NCBI RefSeq assembly: GCF_019880585.1
Contig: NZ_JAINVV010000005.1
Coordinates: forward strand, 62,001-126,000
Direction of reading: 5' to 3'
DNA: 64,000 nt
Source of the DNA: Sphingomonas colocasiae
GTDB taxonomy: Bacteria; Pseudomonadota; Alphaproteobacteria; Sphingomonadales; Sphingomonadaceae
Shown piece by piece: positions 53,398 through 62,290 of this stretch. Numbering within the stretch: the first letter of the stretch is position 1; every line of letters begins with the position of its first letter. A model generated the notes under the pieces. The model did no database searches and was not told the DNA's origin. It saw only the letters and a program-made list of their open reading frames with translations. A program made the position numbers and the translations under genes.

Positions 53398-54156
53398 TCA
53401 CAGCCATTCGGCCGGATCCGCGCCGATCTCGCCCGCGACGAGCGCGGCCGCCACCAGTTGCGTCCGGCGCGCGACGCCGAACCGCATCCGCGCGGCATCG
53501 AGATATTTGCCGACGGTCTCCTCGCTCAGCCCCAGGATCACGCCGATCTCCCAGTCGGTCTTGCCCTGGCTCACCAAAGCGACGCATTGCCGCTGCCGCG
53601 CGGTCAGGCGCGGCCGGGACCACCGAACGCCCAGCAAACGGTGCGCGGCGCCGAAAGCCAGATAGGCAAGGCACTCGGCGGCCGGAAGCGCGTGGCGCGG
53701 CAGCGGTTCGCCGGGTGGACAGACGAACGAACAGCTCGCCACTCGCATGCCCGGCGCATGAAGCGGAACCGTGAACCCCTCGCCCAGCCCGATGTCGCAC
53801 GCTTCCGACATCATCGCCCTCTGGCAGGGTTCGAGCGTGACGAGACGCGGCAGCTCCCGCCACCCGAAACCGCCGACGCGCCGCGCCGCCGCCTGCCTGA
53901 CGGGATCGAACCGGTGCATCGCGCGCGCGATGAAGGCATCGGCCCAGCGGCCGGGATAATCATGGAGGAAGAGACATCCGTCGGCCGGCTCGCCATGTTC
54001 GGCAAGCGCATGATGCGCGAAGCCGAGATCGCGCGCCATTTCGGCGACGAGGCCGGCAAGCCCGACAAGGTCCGCGACGCGGTTCGCGCGTTCGGCGAAG
54101 CCCGCAAGGCACGCCATGGCGTCGCCTGGATCCACATGCGCGGAGATCACGGCCAT
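53398..54156 (-). CDS. LuxR-family quorum-sensing regulator (divergent copy)
   Basis: This 252-residue protein has an N-terminal autoinducer-binding domain (HDYPGRW, RFDPVRQAAARRVGGFGW, GLGEGFTVPLHAPG) and a C-terminal LuxR HTH (LTARQRQCVALVSQGKTDWEIGVILGLSEETVGKYLDAARMRFGV). The conserved ligand-pocket W and DP pairs are kept, but the tyrosine of the Y-x8-DP segment is phenylalanine (WADAF), so ligand preference may differ from its neighbour. It is transcribed away from the luxR-luxI cassette across a 269-nt intergenic region holding a 26-bp imperfect palindrome. It may act as a second receptor for the same signal or as a repressor of the cassette (inference). Confidence 0.88.
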   Translation of the reverse strand: MAVISAHVDPGDAMACLAGFAERANRVADLVGLAGLVAEMARDLGFAHHALAEHGEPADGCLFLHDYPGRWADAFIARAMHRFDPVRQAAARRVGGFGWRELPRLVTLEPCQRAMMSEACDIGLGEGFTVPLHAPGMRVASCSFVCPPGEPLPRHALPAAECLAYLAFGAAHRLLGVRWSRPRLTARQRQCVALVSQGKTDWEIGVILGLSEETVGKYLDAARMRFGVARRTQLVAAALVAGEIGADPAEWL

Positions 54157-54225
54157 CCCGCGCGAGCTTTTCCAGGTGCGCGTTGCCTTTCCGCCATGTC
54201 CAGCACCTCACGCACCCAATATTTA

Positions 54226-54251
54226 TGCACTATAGGAAGAATATAGTTGCA
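54226..54251. promoter_or_regulatory. 26-bp imperfect palindrome between divergent luxR genes
   Basis: TGCACTATA and TATAGTTGCA face each other around GGAAGAA in the only AT-rich part of the divergent intergenic region. Size and position fit a lux-box-like operator or overlapping divergent promoters. The sequence is not the canonical lux box. Confidence 0.4.
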
Positions 54252-54425
54252 AGATCGAACATCCCCATTTCTATTGAGAGCTACCGTTGCGGTTCGGATC
54301 CGAAATTTCGGACTGGACCGTCCTGTCCCTGTCCGGGCTTCGCGCTTGAGGAGCAATGCCCGGGATTTGAGGTGAAAGGCGGCGACGGTGCGGCGATATG
54401 GATACGCGCGCGCCGATCGTCCGGC

Positions 54426-55193
54426 ATGAGAGGAATGCCCGTTATCACAGCGGCGATGGATTTCGCCCGGACCATGTCGCAGGTCCGTACCCGCCAGGCC
54501 CTGGCCGACGCGCTCGAGGAAGCCTGTCAGCGCGTTGGAATGCGCTATTTCGCGCTATCGCATCATGTCGACTTCACTGCCGACACGGGCCTGCGCCTTC
54601 ACAATTATCCCGATGGCTGGGAACAATGGTACGATGCCAACCGGCTCGGCATCACCGACCCGGTCCACCGCGCGAGTCATCACGCGATCGGGGGCTTCTA
54701 CTGGCGCGATATCCCGGACCTTATCCCGCTGCTGCCGAGCGATGCGCTCCTGCTCGAGCGGGGCAGACGGGTCGGTCTCGGCGAGGGCATAACGGTGCCG
54801 GCACATATACCGGGCGAAGCCAAGGGATCCTGCTCGTTCGTCGCCGCCAAGGGCGAGACGCCGCCGGAGAGCATATTGCTCTGGGCGCAAAGCGTCGGCG
54901 GGCTGGCATTCGGCGGCGCCCGCAAGATCCTGCGGGGCAGGAAGCGTCCGCTCGCCAGGGTGAGCGAACGACAGCGCGAATGCATCGCGCTCGCCGGACG
55001 CGGCATGACCAACAAGCAGATCGCGCGCATGCTCGGCATCGGTGAACAGACGGTGGTCGAGCATTTCAGGGCGGCGCGTGCGCGCCTCGAGGTCAATTCG
55101 CGCACCGAGCTGGTCATATCCCTGCTGGTGAGCGGCGAGCTGTGCATCGACGACCTGACGATCGTCCTCCCGTCACGCGCGCGCAAGCGATGA
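54426..55193 (+). CDS. LuxR-family acyl-homoserine-lactone receptor
   Basis: The autoinducer-binding domain carries the canonical pocket residues in order: HNYPDGWEQWYDANRLGITDPVHRA, GGFYWRDIPDL and GLGEGITVPAH. A LuxR HTH follows (VSERQRECIALAGRGMTNKQIARMLGIGEQTVVEHFRAARARL). Three in-frame ATGs (54426, 54435, 54456) precede the domain and none has a clear ribosome site at good spacing, so the start is approximate. It is followed by luxI in the same direction after 91 nt. It should bind the homoserine lactone made by that synthase and activate target promoters, probably including luxI. Confidence 0.9.
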   Translation: MRGMPVITAAMDFARTMSQVRTRQALADALEEACQRVGMRYFALSHHVDFTADTGLRLHNYPDGWEQWYDANRLGITDPVHRASHHAIGGFYWRDIPDLIPLLPSDALLLERGRRVGLGEGITVPAHIPGEAKGSCSFVAAKGETPPESILLWAQSVGGLAFGGARKILRGRKRPLARVSERQRECIALAGRGMTNKQIARMLGIGEQTVVEHFRAARARLEVNSRTELVISLLVSGELCIDDLTIVLPSRARKR

Positions 55194-55284
55194 TCCGAAA
55201 GTGCGCCCTCCCCAGACGTAGGGATACCGGCAGGTGCCGCAGCCTGCTGCAAATCATGACGTTTCCAACAAGCGGAGCGTCACA

Positions 55285-55896
55285 ATGCTGCACCTCATCG
55301 ACCATAACAGCCAGTCTGAGGGCGCGATCCTTCGCGCCATGTTCGAGGCGCGCAAACGCGTGTTCGTCGACCTGCTGCGCTGGAACGTGCCGGTCGTGGG
55401 CGGCAGCTGGGAGATGGACCGGTTCGACAATGAGGATGCCCGTTACCTCGTCCTGTCCGACGAGCGCGGGCATCACCTCGCCTCGGCGCGGCTGCTCAGG
55501 ACCGACCGGCCGCATATCCTCGACACGCTCTTTTCCGGACTCTGCGAAGGCCCGGTGCCGAGCGACGCGGCGACACTCGAGATCACGCGTTTCTGCATCG
55601 ACCGGAACCTCGCATCGGCCGAACGCAGACGCGCGCGCAACCAGCTCGTCACCGCGCTTGTCGAACATGCGCTGGCCCATGGCATCGCCCGCTTCACCGC
55701 GGTCGCGGAGATGCGCTGGGCGCGCCAGATCCTCGCCTTCGGCTGGAGTTGCGTGCCGCTCGGGCCGCCCGTCAGGCACGAAAGCGGCCTGCTCGGCGCG
55801 CTGCTGATCGAGATCGACGCCGACACACCGTTCCGCCTGCTCAAGGCCGGCATCTATTCGGCGCCCGCGCGTGGCGGCCGCCGGCTCAGCGCGTGA
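55285..55896 (+). CDS. luxI: acyl-homoserine-lactone synthase
   Basis: This 203-residue LuxI-family enzyme makes N-acyl-homoserine lactone from S-adenosylmethionine and an acyl-ACP. The conserved series is intact: the Arg-x3-Phe and Trp of EARKRVFVDLLRW, the paired Asp of MDRFDNEDARYL, the Arg of SARLLRT and the Glu-x2-Arg of LEITRFCID. ATG 55285 is chosen because AGCGGAG lies 8 nt upstream; an earlier in-frame start is poor. It sits between luxR and a PhyH dioxygenase gene (14-nt gap), the luxR-luxI-phyH arrangement known in sphingomonads. Confidence 0.94.
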   Translation: MLHLIDHNSQSEGAILRAMFEARKRVFVDLLRWNVPVVGGSWEMDRFDNEDARYLVLSDERGHHLASARLLRTDRPHILDTLFSGLCEGPVPSDAATLEITRFCIDRNLASAERRRARNQLVTALVEHALAHGIARFTAVAEMRWARQILAFGWSCVPLGPPVRHESGLLGALLIEIDADTPFRLLKAGIYSAPARGGRRLSA

Positions 55897-55910
55897 AGGA
55901 GGAGATGTCC

Positions 55911-56810
55911 ATGCACAGTACCGCATCGCCGTCCCGCCAGTCCGCGCCCTGGACACAGGCGCTCAGCCAACAGGGATATTGCATCATCCCCGACGCCTTG
56001 CCGGGCGAACTCGTCCGCGACCTCGACGCCACGCTCGATCCGCATTTCGAGGCGACGCCCTTCGGCCGCGGCAACTTCTACGGCGAGAAGACCAAGCGGT
56101 TCGGTCGCCTGCTCAGCCGGGCGCCGGCGAGCGCGCTCCTGGTCGAGCACCCGCTTGTCATCGAGATCGTCGAAACGCTGCTCGGGCGCTGGTGCGACCA
56201 TGTCCAGCTCAACCTCACCCAGGCGATCGAGATCCATCCCGGCGAGGCGGCGCAGGTCCCGCACCGCGACCAGGACATGTGGCACGCCGAGAAAGGCAGG
56301 CTCGAATATGTGATCAACGTGATGTGGCCGCTCACCGCCTTCAGCGCGGAGAATGGCGCGACGCTGATCTGGCCGGGCACGCATGGCGAACACGCGCTCG
56401 ACGCGCCGCCTCAAACCGCACCGATCGCCGCCGAGGCGGAGCCGGGCAGCGCGATCCTGTTCCTGGGATCGACGCTCCACTCGGGCGGCGCCAACATCAG
56501 CCACGCCTCCAGGCGCGGGCTCGTGGTCGGCTATTCGCTGGGCTGGCTCAAGGCCTATGAGAATCCCTATCTCGCCTATCCGCCGCAGGTCGCGCGGCAT
56601 TTCCCGCCGCGCCTCGCGGCGCTGGTCGGCTATCGCCAGCACCGCCCCAATCTCGGCAATTTCGAAGGCCAGTGCCCGACGGTCCTCTTCCAGGACGAGG
56701 TTCCGCAAGCGCTCGCGGCGACCGACGCGCTCATGCCCGAACAGGCGGCGATGATCGCGGCCTGGCGCGCGGGCAAACGCGACAGCGCCGGTCAACGGCA
56801 CTCGCCATGA
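55911..56810 (+). CDS. phytanoyl-CoA dioxygenase (PhyH) family oxygenase
   Basis: This 299-residue Fe(II)/2-oxoglutarate dioxygenase-like protein has the metal triad HxD (PHRDQDMW, around residue 120) and a distal His (TLHSGGANIS), followed by the basic residues of SRRGLVVGYS that would bind 2-oxoglutarate. ATG 55911 sits about 8 nt after AAGGAGGAG; ATG 55905 is too close to that site. Co-transcription with luxI implies a quorum-regulated product. Whether it hydroxylates the autoinducer acyl chain, a fatty acid or a secondary metabolite is not known from sequence. It overlaps the next gene (ATGA). Confidence 0.9.
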   Translation: MHSTASPSRQSAPWTQALSQQGYCIIPDALPGELVRDLDATLDPHFEATPFGRGNFYGEKTKRFGRLLSRAPASALLVEHPLVIEIVETLLGRWCDHVQLNLTQAIEIHPGEAAQVPHRDQDMWHAEKGRLEYVINVMWPLTAFSAENGATLIWPGTHGEHALDAPPQTAPIAAEAEPGSAILFLGSTLHSGGANISHASRRGLVVGYSLGWLKAYENPYLAYPPQVARHFPPRLAALVGYRQHRPNLGNFEGQCPTVLFQDEVPQALAATDALMPEQAAMIAAWRAGKRDSAGQRHSP

Positions 56811-57427
56811 ATGCCGGCCTCACCATGGAGCGCGTCTATGACGCGCTCCGCCACCGCATCGTCCAGGGCGAGCTCGCCCCCGGCACGCGCCTCGATCCGG
56901 CGCGGCTCGCACAGGATCTGAACGCCAGCGCGACCCCGGTCAGGGACGCGCTCTTCCGCCTGCTCGGCGAACGCGTCGTCGACGCGCGCCCACAGGACGG
57001 TTTCCACGTCACGACGCTCTCCGAAAGCGCGCTGCGCGACCTCCATGGCTGGTCCCTCGACCTGCTCGCCGCATCGCTCAGGCCCGCGATCGCGCCGCTC
57101 AGCCCTGGACGGATCCGGGCGCTGTCCCTCCCGTCCGACCAGGAGCCGGCCGAACGGATCGCCCAATTGTTCGACGCGATCGCGGAAAGCTCGGGCAATG
57201 CCGAGCATCGCCGGGGCATAGCGAATGCCAATGCCCGGCTCCACGCCTATCGGCGGATCGAACCCAAACTGATCCCGGACACGCCCCAGGAGACCGACCG
57301 GCTGATTTCAGCCTGGAACCGGAACGAGATGGCGACGCTCCGTTCGGCGCTCGCACATTTCCACAAGCGCCGGGTCCGGCTGGTCCCTCACATTGTCGCG
57401 GTGATGCAAAGACAGGCCGGGGCCTGA
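56807..57427 (+). CDS. GntR-family transcriptional regulator
   Basis: This 206-residue protein has an N-terminal GntR winged helix (ERVYDALRHRIVQGELAPGTRLDPARLAQDLNASATPVRDALFRLLGERVVD, residues ~8-60), with the typical TPVRDAL recognition helix. A ~130-residue helical effector domain of FadR/FCD type follows, somewhat short. The start codon overlaps the phyH stop (ATGA), so it is the last gene of the luxI-phyH-gntR unit. It may sense the product of the PhyH enzyme and feed back on the operon (inference). Confidence 0.88.
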   Translation: MNAGLTMERVYDALRHRIVQGELAPGTRLDPARLAQDLNASATPVRDALFRLLGERVVDARPQDGFHVTTLSESALRDLHGWSLDLLAASLRPAIAPLSPGRIRALSLPSDQEPAERIAQLFDAIAESSGNAEHRRGIANANARLHAYRRIEPKLIPDTPQETDRLISAWNRNEMATLRSALAHFHKRRVRLVPHIVAVMQRQAGA

Positions 57428-57441
57428 CACAGCCGGGCGAA

Positions 57442-57460
57442 CAGCTGGCGAAACCAGCTG
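57442..57460. terminator. hairpin between convergent genes
   Basis: CAGCTGG-CGAAA-CCAGCTG forms a perfect 7-bp stem just downstream of the GntR gene, between convergent units. No T-run follows, so termination is possible but not assured. Confidence 0.3.
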
Positions 57461-57517
57461 CTGCAATGGCGAAGCGGAGGCAGAGAATGTCGGAAGGCAT
57501 TGAAACCTCTTCGGCAC

Positions 57518-58279
57518 TCATTCCACGCCAGGCGTGGTCAGAAGCGACTGGTAGCTTCGCGCCTGGCGACTGCCGGCGAAGCATCTCAGCGTTGTCTCGA
57601 TACTGGAGAGGATCGACTTCCTGGTGACATCGCCGGGATGCACGGCCACACGAATCGTCCGCATCGGATGAAGCATCCGACGACCGAGGGCCGCGAATGC
57701 CAGGGAGGATGCCGTCCTTGCGGTGGACCTGCTTGCCCAGGTGATCACCGGCCCCCGTGCCAAGACCTTGCCTGTTCGTGGAATCCAGACCTTCATGTGA
57801 TCCTCGGCAACATCGAAGGCGCTGTCGCGCAAGGCCTCCATTGCGCCCGGCCCATAGAGCCATGCCGGCGCGATGAATCCGGAGGCTTTCCGGCCGATGA
57901 TGTCCTCGACGAGCGCCCGCCCGGCTTCCATCCTGCGTGCCGCTTCGCAGCAGGAAAGGCCCAGGAACTCACCTTCGCGCGCTGTCATATACCTAGCCTT
58001 CAGGCCCGGGAGTCCGCGATGCTCGACGGTGTCCTTGTGATACCAGCCATGGACGAACATCTCGACACCGCTCTCGGACCAGGACCTGAGACGGCTGGCG
58101 AAGGGGGTCCCTGAGCGGATCGGGTGCCGCCCCCAATGATCGGGCACGACGAGCATGGCGAAGCTGGAACATCCCAGCGTATTCGTCAGCAATCCGGCGA
58201 GCTGGTCCACTTCCCGTTCGAACCCGGGACCGACGTCGTGAATCGACGCCAGGAGCGAGCGGTTGTCAGAACCGGGCAT
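57518..58279 (-). CDS. DUF2334-like polysaccharide deacetylase family protein
   Basis: This 253-residue protein begins with a strand ending in SIHDVGP, the aspartate-bearing motif 1 of carbohydrate esterase 4/DUF2334 proteins. MLVVPDHWGR and FVHGWYHKD follow, the latter with the histidine pair that would complete the metal site. FIAPAWLYG is the usual later motif. No signal peptide is visible, so it may be cytoplasmic. Its ATG overlaps the end of the upstream TonB-dependent receptor gene by 14 nt, meaning it is the last gene of a FecI-FecR-receptor operon. Deacetylation of an imported or surface glycan-type ligand would fit, but this is inference. Confidence 0.8.
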   Translation of the reverse strand: MPGSDNRSLLASIHDVGPGFEREVDQLAGLLTNTLGCSSFAMLVVPDHWGRHPIRSGTPFASRLRSWSESGVEMFVHGWYHKDTVEHRGLPGLKARYMTAREGEFLGLSCCEAARRMEAGRALVEDIIGRKASGFIAPAWLYGPGAMEALRDSAFDVAEDHMKVWIPRTGKVLARGPVITWASRSTARTASSLAFAALGRRMLHPMRTIRVAVHPGDVTRKSILSSIETTLRCFAGSRQARSYQSLLTTPGVE

Positions 58280-60647
58280 CGATCCCGATCCTGACCGTTC
58301 TCGGCCTCAGAGGCGTGCGCTGATGTCCCTCCGCTACGGAAAAGGGATTGCCGTATGAAAAGCGATTGGCGCGGCTGTCCAGCAGGTTCTCGATATCCAG
58401 CGAAAGGCCCCAGCGGCCAAGATCGGCCCGTGCGCCGATCGCCGTATCGAGATAGTTTCCCTGCGGAATATCGAACGGGGCGCTGACACCGAGATAGGAG
58501 GTACCGACATAGCCCACCGTTCCGTCGAGAGTGATCTTCCTGCCCGCGATCCACGGCTCGAAACGACCGGTGAGCCGCCAACCGCCGTCGGCGACGTTGG
58601 GCAGCTTGCCTTCCACGTCGGCGGCGAACTCCGGTACAGGTCGATCAAGATGGCTGGTCGTGTGGAAGCCGGATATTTCAAGGCCCAGTTCCGGCGTGGC
58701 CTGCCATGCGAGGTTGGCCGAAATATAGTTCACCCGCGCCGAGCCGAGATTGGCGACATAGGGGAAGCCGGCGCTCGTCACGAGATCGGCCTGCACCCTG
58801 TTCCACCTTGAATATGAATAGGAGAGCCCGCCTGACAGGCGCGAACCGGCATCGGTACCGAAGCGCATGCCGATCTCCGCCGTGCGGATCGTGTCGGGCT
58901 GGAAGCGAGTCACCGCGGCTTGATCGCCGCTTCCCGTCAACTGCTGGGCTCCTGGCCTGAACCCCTCCTGGTAGCGCAGATATCCGATCATCCCCTTGAG
59001 CGATTTCCAGGCGAGAGCCATGGTCGGCAGAAGCCGTATTTCGGGACCGGTCGGCTCAACCGGCGCTTTGCCCGCCTCGGTGTTGAAGTCATCGAAGCGC
59101 GCAAAAAGGGAAAGCCGCCCTCCCGCGGTCATCGAGACATTGCGCCAGAGAGGCAGCGTTGCCTCGCCGAACAATGCAGCGTCCAGGGTTTCGGATTGGA
59201 CATTGGAGATCGGCGCGAGCTTGTCCGCGGGACCGAGAGACCGATCTATATGATTGACGTTATGGGCAAAGGAAAAGCCCGACACCCAGCTCGAAATCCA
59301 AGCCGCCCCCCCCGAAATCCGGGTCTCGTGGGTCAGCAGCTTGACCCGCATCGCCTCTTCGAAAATCCTGGGAACCTGCGTCATTGGCGGTGTCGCGTCG
59401 AAGACCGTGACGATCGGATGAATGGTATAGGACGTGTTCGACACCAGCCTGGCGAAGCCGAGGTCGGCCCGGAGAGTTGCAAACATGAGGCGATAGTCAT
59501 TGTCGAAAGGTTGCGCGACGAAAGACCGACGGATCAGCGCGGAAGGTCGCGGATCATCGGTATACTGGCTGTCCTTGCTCCCCGTGTCCTGCGACACGAT
59601 GCCGGCATCGAGGCTCAGACCATCGTCGAACTCCATGCGAACGGTCGCCCGCACTCCAAGCACGTTCGTGCGATTGACGTCGGACAGCGCGCGTCCGACG
59701 TCGTCGATATAGCCTGGACGAAAGATACGATATCCGACAATTCGGAGGGCTGCGCGTCCGCCAATCGGAATGTTGGCGACGATGGCGCCGTCACCACCGA
59801 ATTTCCTGCCGGTCGCCCCGATCGCGGCGGTTGCGCTGACCGAGAGCTCGCCAGGCACGGGGAGGCGGGGCATGATGCGGATTACACCGCCCAGTGAGCC
59901 CGCACCGTAGAGCGTCCCTTGCGGACCTTCGACGACTTCGACCTTGTCGATGTCATACAGCGCGAGGTCGGGATCAGGGGCGCTGTAGGTCAGCCTGCTC
60001 TCTCCGAAATATTGGCTGACTGTCGACTGCAGTTGTCCATTGAAGCTGCTGTCAGCGATTCCCCGGACGAAAATCTTGTTTCGACCCGAACCGAGATTGG
60101 TCGAGGCAAGGTTCGGAAGCTTTCGAAGCAGGACCTCACTGCCTCCACCGCCGGAATGAAGGCTTTGCGCTTCATCGAAGGAGGCGACATGGAATGCGCC
60201 GGGATAGTCGGTCAGTGCGACGTTCTGCTTGCTTGCGGTGACGATGATCTGTTCGGGCTGTTCCGGCGGATCGAGGGGCGGCTGGGCCGAAGGGCGTGTC
60301 GCGGCCCGGCGCCGGTCAGGAACCTCCTGTCTGGCGCGACGGACAGGCTGGCGAAGGACCCGCACCACGTTGCCGCGCGAAACTCGAAAATCATATCCGG
60401 TGTCTTGCAGCAACCGGCGCAGCGCCTCGCGGACCGTAAAATGCCCCCTCAGGCCGTTAACGCGGACCGACCGCAATGCCGGATCACTGGTATCGATGGA
60501 AACCGACGCCTGGGTGGCGAACGATATCAGTGCCGCATTCAAGGATCCGGAAGGAACATCGAACGAGACCTTTTCGGCGGCGTGCGCCGGGCAGGTTGCC
60601 GCCGCGCAGGCAACCGCCGCGCTCGCAAATAGCCTTTTGCCGCTCAC
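58266..60647 (-). CDS. TonB-dependent receptor with STN domain (block D)
   Basis: This 793-residue receptor has a signal peptide (MSGKRLFASAAVACAAATCP, cut near AHAAE), an STN domain (~28-98, VSFDVPSGSLNAALISFATQAS), a proline-rich linker, a plug (~135-270, EQIIVTASKQN, GPQGTLYGAGSLGGVIRI) and a barrel ending RIGIDARF. It lacks the regulatory-like domain of the block A-C receptors and belongs to a different, shorter TBDT group with a GxLYG plug motif. The STN domain and the overlapping FecR gene upstream indicate surface signalling. No M16 peptidase accompanies it. A deacetylase gene overlaps its 3' end, which suggests a carbohydrate-containing ligand or siderophore-like compound. Confidence 0.93.
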   Translation of the reverse strand: MSGKRLFASAAVACAAATCPAHAAEKVSFDVPSGSLNAALISFATQASVSIDTSDPALRSVRVNGLRGHFTVREALRRLLQDTGYDFRVSRGNVVRVLRQPVRRARQEVPDRRRAATRPSAQPPLDPPEQPEQIIVTASKQNVALTDYPGAFHVASFDEAQSLHSGGGGSEVLLRKLPNLASTNLGSGRNKIFVRGIADSSFNGQLQSTVSQYFGESRLTYSAPDPDLALYDIDKVEVVEGPQGTLYGAGSLGGVIRIMPRLPVPGELSVSATAAIGATGRKFGGDGAIVANIPIGGRAALRIVGYRIFRPGYIDDVGRALSDVNRTNVLGVRATVRMEFDDGLSLDAGIVSQDTGSKDSQYTDDPRPSALIRRSFVAQPFDNDYRLMFATLRADLGFARLVSNTSYTIHPIVTVFDATPPMTQVPRIFEEAMRVKLLTHETRISGGAAWISSWVSGFSFAHNVNHIDRSLGPADKLAPISNVQSETLDAALFGEATLPLWRNVSMTAGGRLSLFARFDDFNTEAGKAPVEPTGPEIRLLPTMALAWKSLKGMIGYLRYQEGFRPGAQQLTGSGDQAAVTRFQPDTIRTAEIGMRFGTDAGSRLSGGLSYSYSRWNRVQADLVTSAGFPYVANLGSARVNYISANLAWQATPELGLEISGFHTTSHLDRPVPEFAADVEGKLPNVADGGWRLTGRFEPWIAGRKITLDGTVGYVGTSYLGVSAPFDIPQGNYLDTAIGARADLGRWGLSLDIENLLDSRANRFSYGNPFSVAEGHQRTPLRPRTVRIGIDARF

Positions 60648-61630
60648 CGGGGTTCGACGGTCCAGCGCGTCCCGTCAGCGAGAATCCTTTCACCGATGAG
60701 CTCTTCCAGCCTTTTGCGGACCGCATCCCTTTCGCCGGCAATCTGGATCACGCCGGAAAAGCGCCTGGCGCGCATTCCTGGCGGAAGCTCGAGCGATATG
60801 CCGATCGACCGGGACAGATCATCGGCGACCTGTTGCAAAGGCGCCTGATCGTAGATGAGTTTGCCCCCCGACCAGCTCCCGATCGATGCGACCGGATTCT
60901 TCGAAATTTCGACCTTCCCGCGATCGTCGGCTGCCAGGCTATCGCCGGCGCGGAGATGGACGGTCCTCGCCTTATCTTCAAAGCGCACCGCGCCTTCCGC
61001 CACGCCGACACGAAGCTGCCGGTCGGTGCGGACCACGTTGAACACGGTTCCCATATCGACCAGCCGCCGTGCACCGGCGACGACGGTGAAGGGATCGGTA
61101 TCGTCGTGCCTGACGGCAAACCGAGCTTCGCCCCGGGCAATCTCCACCAATCTGGGATCGCTCCTGTCGAGGACAATCCTGGTGCCGCCGTTGAGCCGGA
61201 TTTCGCTCCCGTCGGCGAGCGACACGCTCCGCGTTTCACCTGCCGCGGTTTCGATCACATATCGGGCATCCCTGCCGGGCAGCATCTGAACCCCCAGGAG
61301 ACCCGCCACCGCTACCGAGGCGGCGAGCGCACCCCAGCGCCAGCGGTTTCGGCGAACGGGTTCGCTTCTCGCATGATAAGCAGGATCGATCCCGTCATGA
61401 CCGGCTTCCGGTGGTTGCGCGTCTTCGTCGTCGGACGGAAACGTTGCTCTTTCGAGCACGGGAGACATGCGCGCGTCGCGGTCCGCGACGGCTTCATAGG
61501 CGCGGTTGTGAGCGGGATCGGCGCTCAGCCATTCGGCGAATTCAATCCACGCATCCTCGTCGTCGTCCTTGAGCCGAAGGTGCCAGGCTATGGCCTGCCG
61601 GAGCATCGCATGATCAGGCGTGTCCGACAT
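60644..61630 (-). CDS. FecR-family regulator (block D)
   Basis: This 328-residue protein has an N-terminal sigma-binding domain (AIAWHLRLKDDDEDAWIEFAEWLSADPAHNRAYEAV), one membrane segment (~98-117, GALAASVAVAGLLGVQML) and a FecR domain (LADGSEIRLNGGTRIVLD, GEARFAVRHDDTDPFTVVAG). The C-terminal STN-like module is LIYDQAPLQQVADDLSRSIGISLEL. It overlaps the sigma gene by 17 nt and the receptor start by four, so sigma, regulator and receptor are tightly coupled. Less like the block B and C regulators than those are to each other. Confidence 0.92.
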   Translation of the reverse strand: MSDTPDHAMLRQAIAWHLRLKDDDEDAWIEFAEWLSADPAHNRAYEAVADRDARMSPVLERATFPSDDEDAQPPEAGHDGIDPAYHARSEPVRRNRWRWGALAASVAVAGLLGVQMLPGRDARYVIETAAGETRSVSLADGSEIRLNGGTRIVLDRSDPRLVEIARGEARFAVRHDDTDPFTVVAGARRLVDMGTVFNVVRTDRQLRVGVAEGAVRFEDKARTVHLRAGDSLAADDRGKVEISKNPVASIGSWSGGKLIYDQAPLQQVADDLSRSIGISLELPPGMRARRFSGVIQIAGERDAVRKRLEELIGERILADGTRWTVEPR

Positions 61631-62201
61631 CGTCCGCCTCCATTTGCGAGAGCAGCGGGGCGTTATCCAGTTCCTCCCGCAAAATCTGGAGCTTTCGATA
61701 GGCCCGCTGGAGGTGCTTCTCCACCGCGCTCAAACTGAGATCCAATGTGTTGGCGATAGCCTTTTGCGACACCCCGTCGAGCCGATACATCTTCAAAATC
61801 TGCGCGGTCCGGACTGGCATCGACGCAATCGCCTCATTCACACGTTCGAGTTCATCGCGCGCGATCGCGCTATCTTCCGGCGAAGGCCCGGCGTCCTTCC
61901 GGAGGTCGGGTCCGATCCGGTTGCGCGTCCAGTGATCGTCTCGCGCCTGCTGTCGCCGACGCCTGCGACGATGGTCGTGCAGCAGGTTGTTCGCCATCTG
62001 GTAAAGATAAGCACGCGGGTTGGTCACAGGCCCGGTGCCGATCGTGGTCAGTTTCACGTACAGGTCCTGCAACAGATCTTCCACTTCGGCAGGATGGCAC
62101 TGGCGCGCGAGCATGAAGCGTGACAGATCTGAACGCATGTCGCGCAGTAATCGGGTCAGGCCCGTTTCGCCGGCTTTCGACTCTTCGCACTCTCCTGACA
62201 T
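61614..62201 (-). CDS. FecI-family ECF sigma factor (block D)
   Basis: This 195-residue ECF sigma factor has region 2 (FMLARQCHPAEVEDLLQDLYVKL, YLYQMANNLLHDHRRRRRR) and region 4 (MPVRTAQILKMYRLDGVSQKAIANTLDLSLSAVEKHLQRAYRKL). ATG 62201 follows GGAG by 5 nt and gives the usual family length; upstream in-frame codons are not protein-like. It heads the block D operon. Upstream lie a 10-codon mini-frame and a duplicated ~115-bp segment that may control it. Confidence 0.9.
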   Translation of the reverse strand: MSGECEESKAGETGLTRLLRDMRSDLSRFMLARQCHPAEVEDLLQDLYVKLTTIGTGPVTNPRAYLYQMANNLLHDHRRRRRRQQARDDHWTRNRIGPDLRKDAGPSPEDSAIARDELERVNEAIASMPVRTAQILKMYRLDGVSQKAIANTLDLSLSAVEKHLQRAYRKLQILREELDNAPLLSQMEADDVGHA

Positions 62202-62290
62202 ACCGACTCCATAAAGGCCGGGCCGCCACCGGGGCAATGCAACGGACGCTGGCACGCGTTCATGAACCGCTTCCGGCATCATGAGCGACC

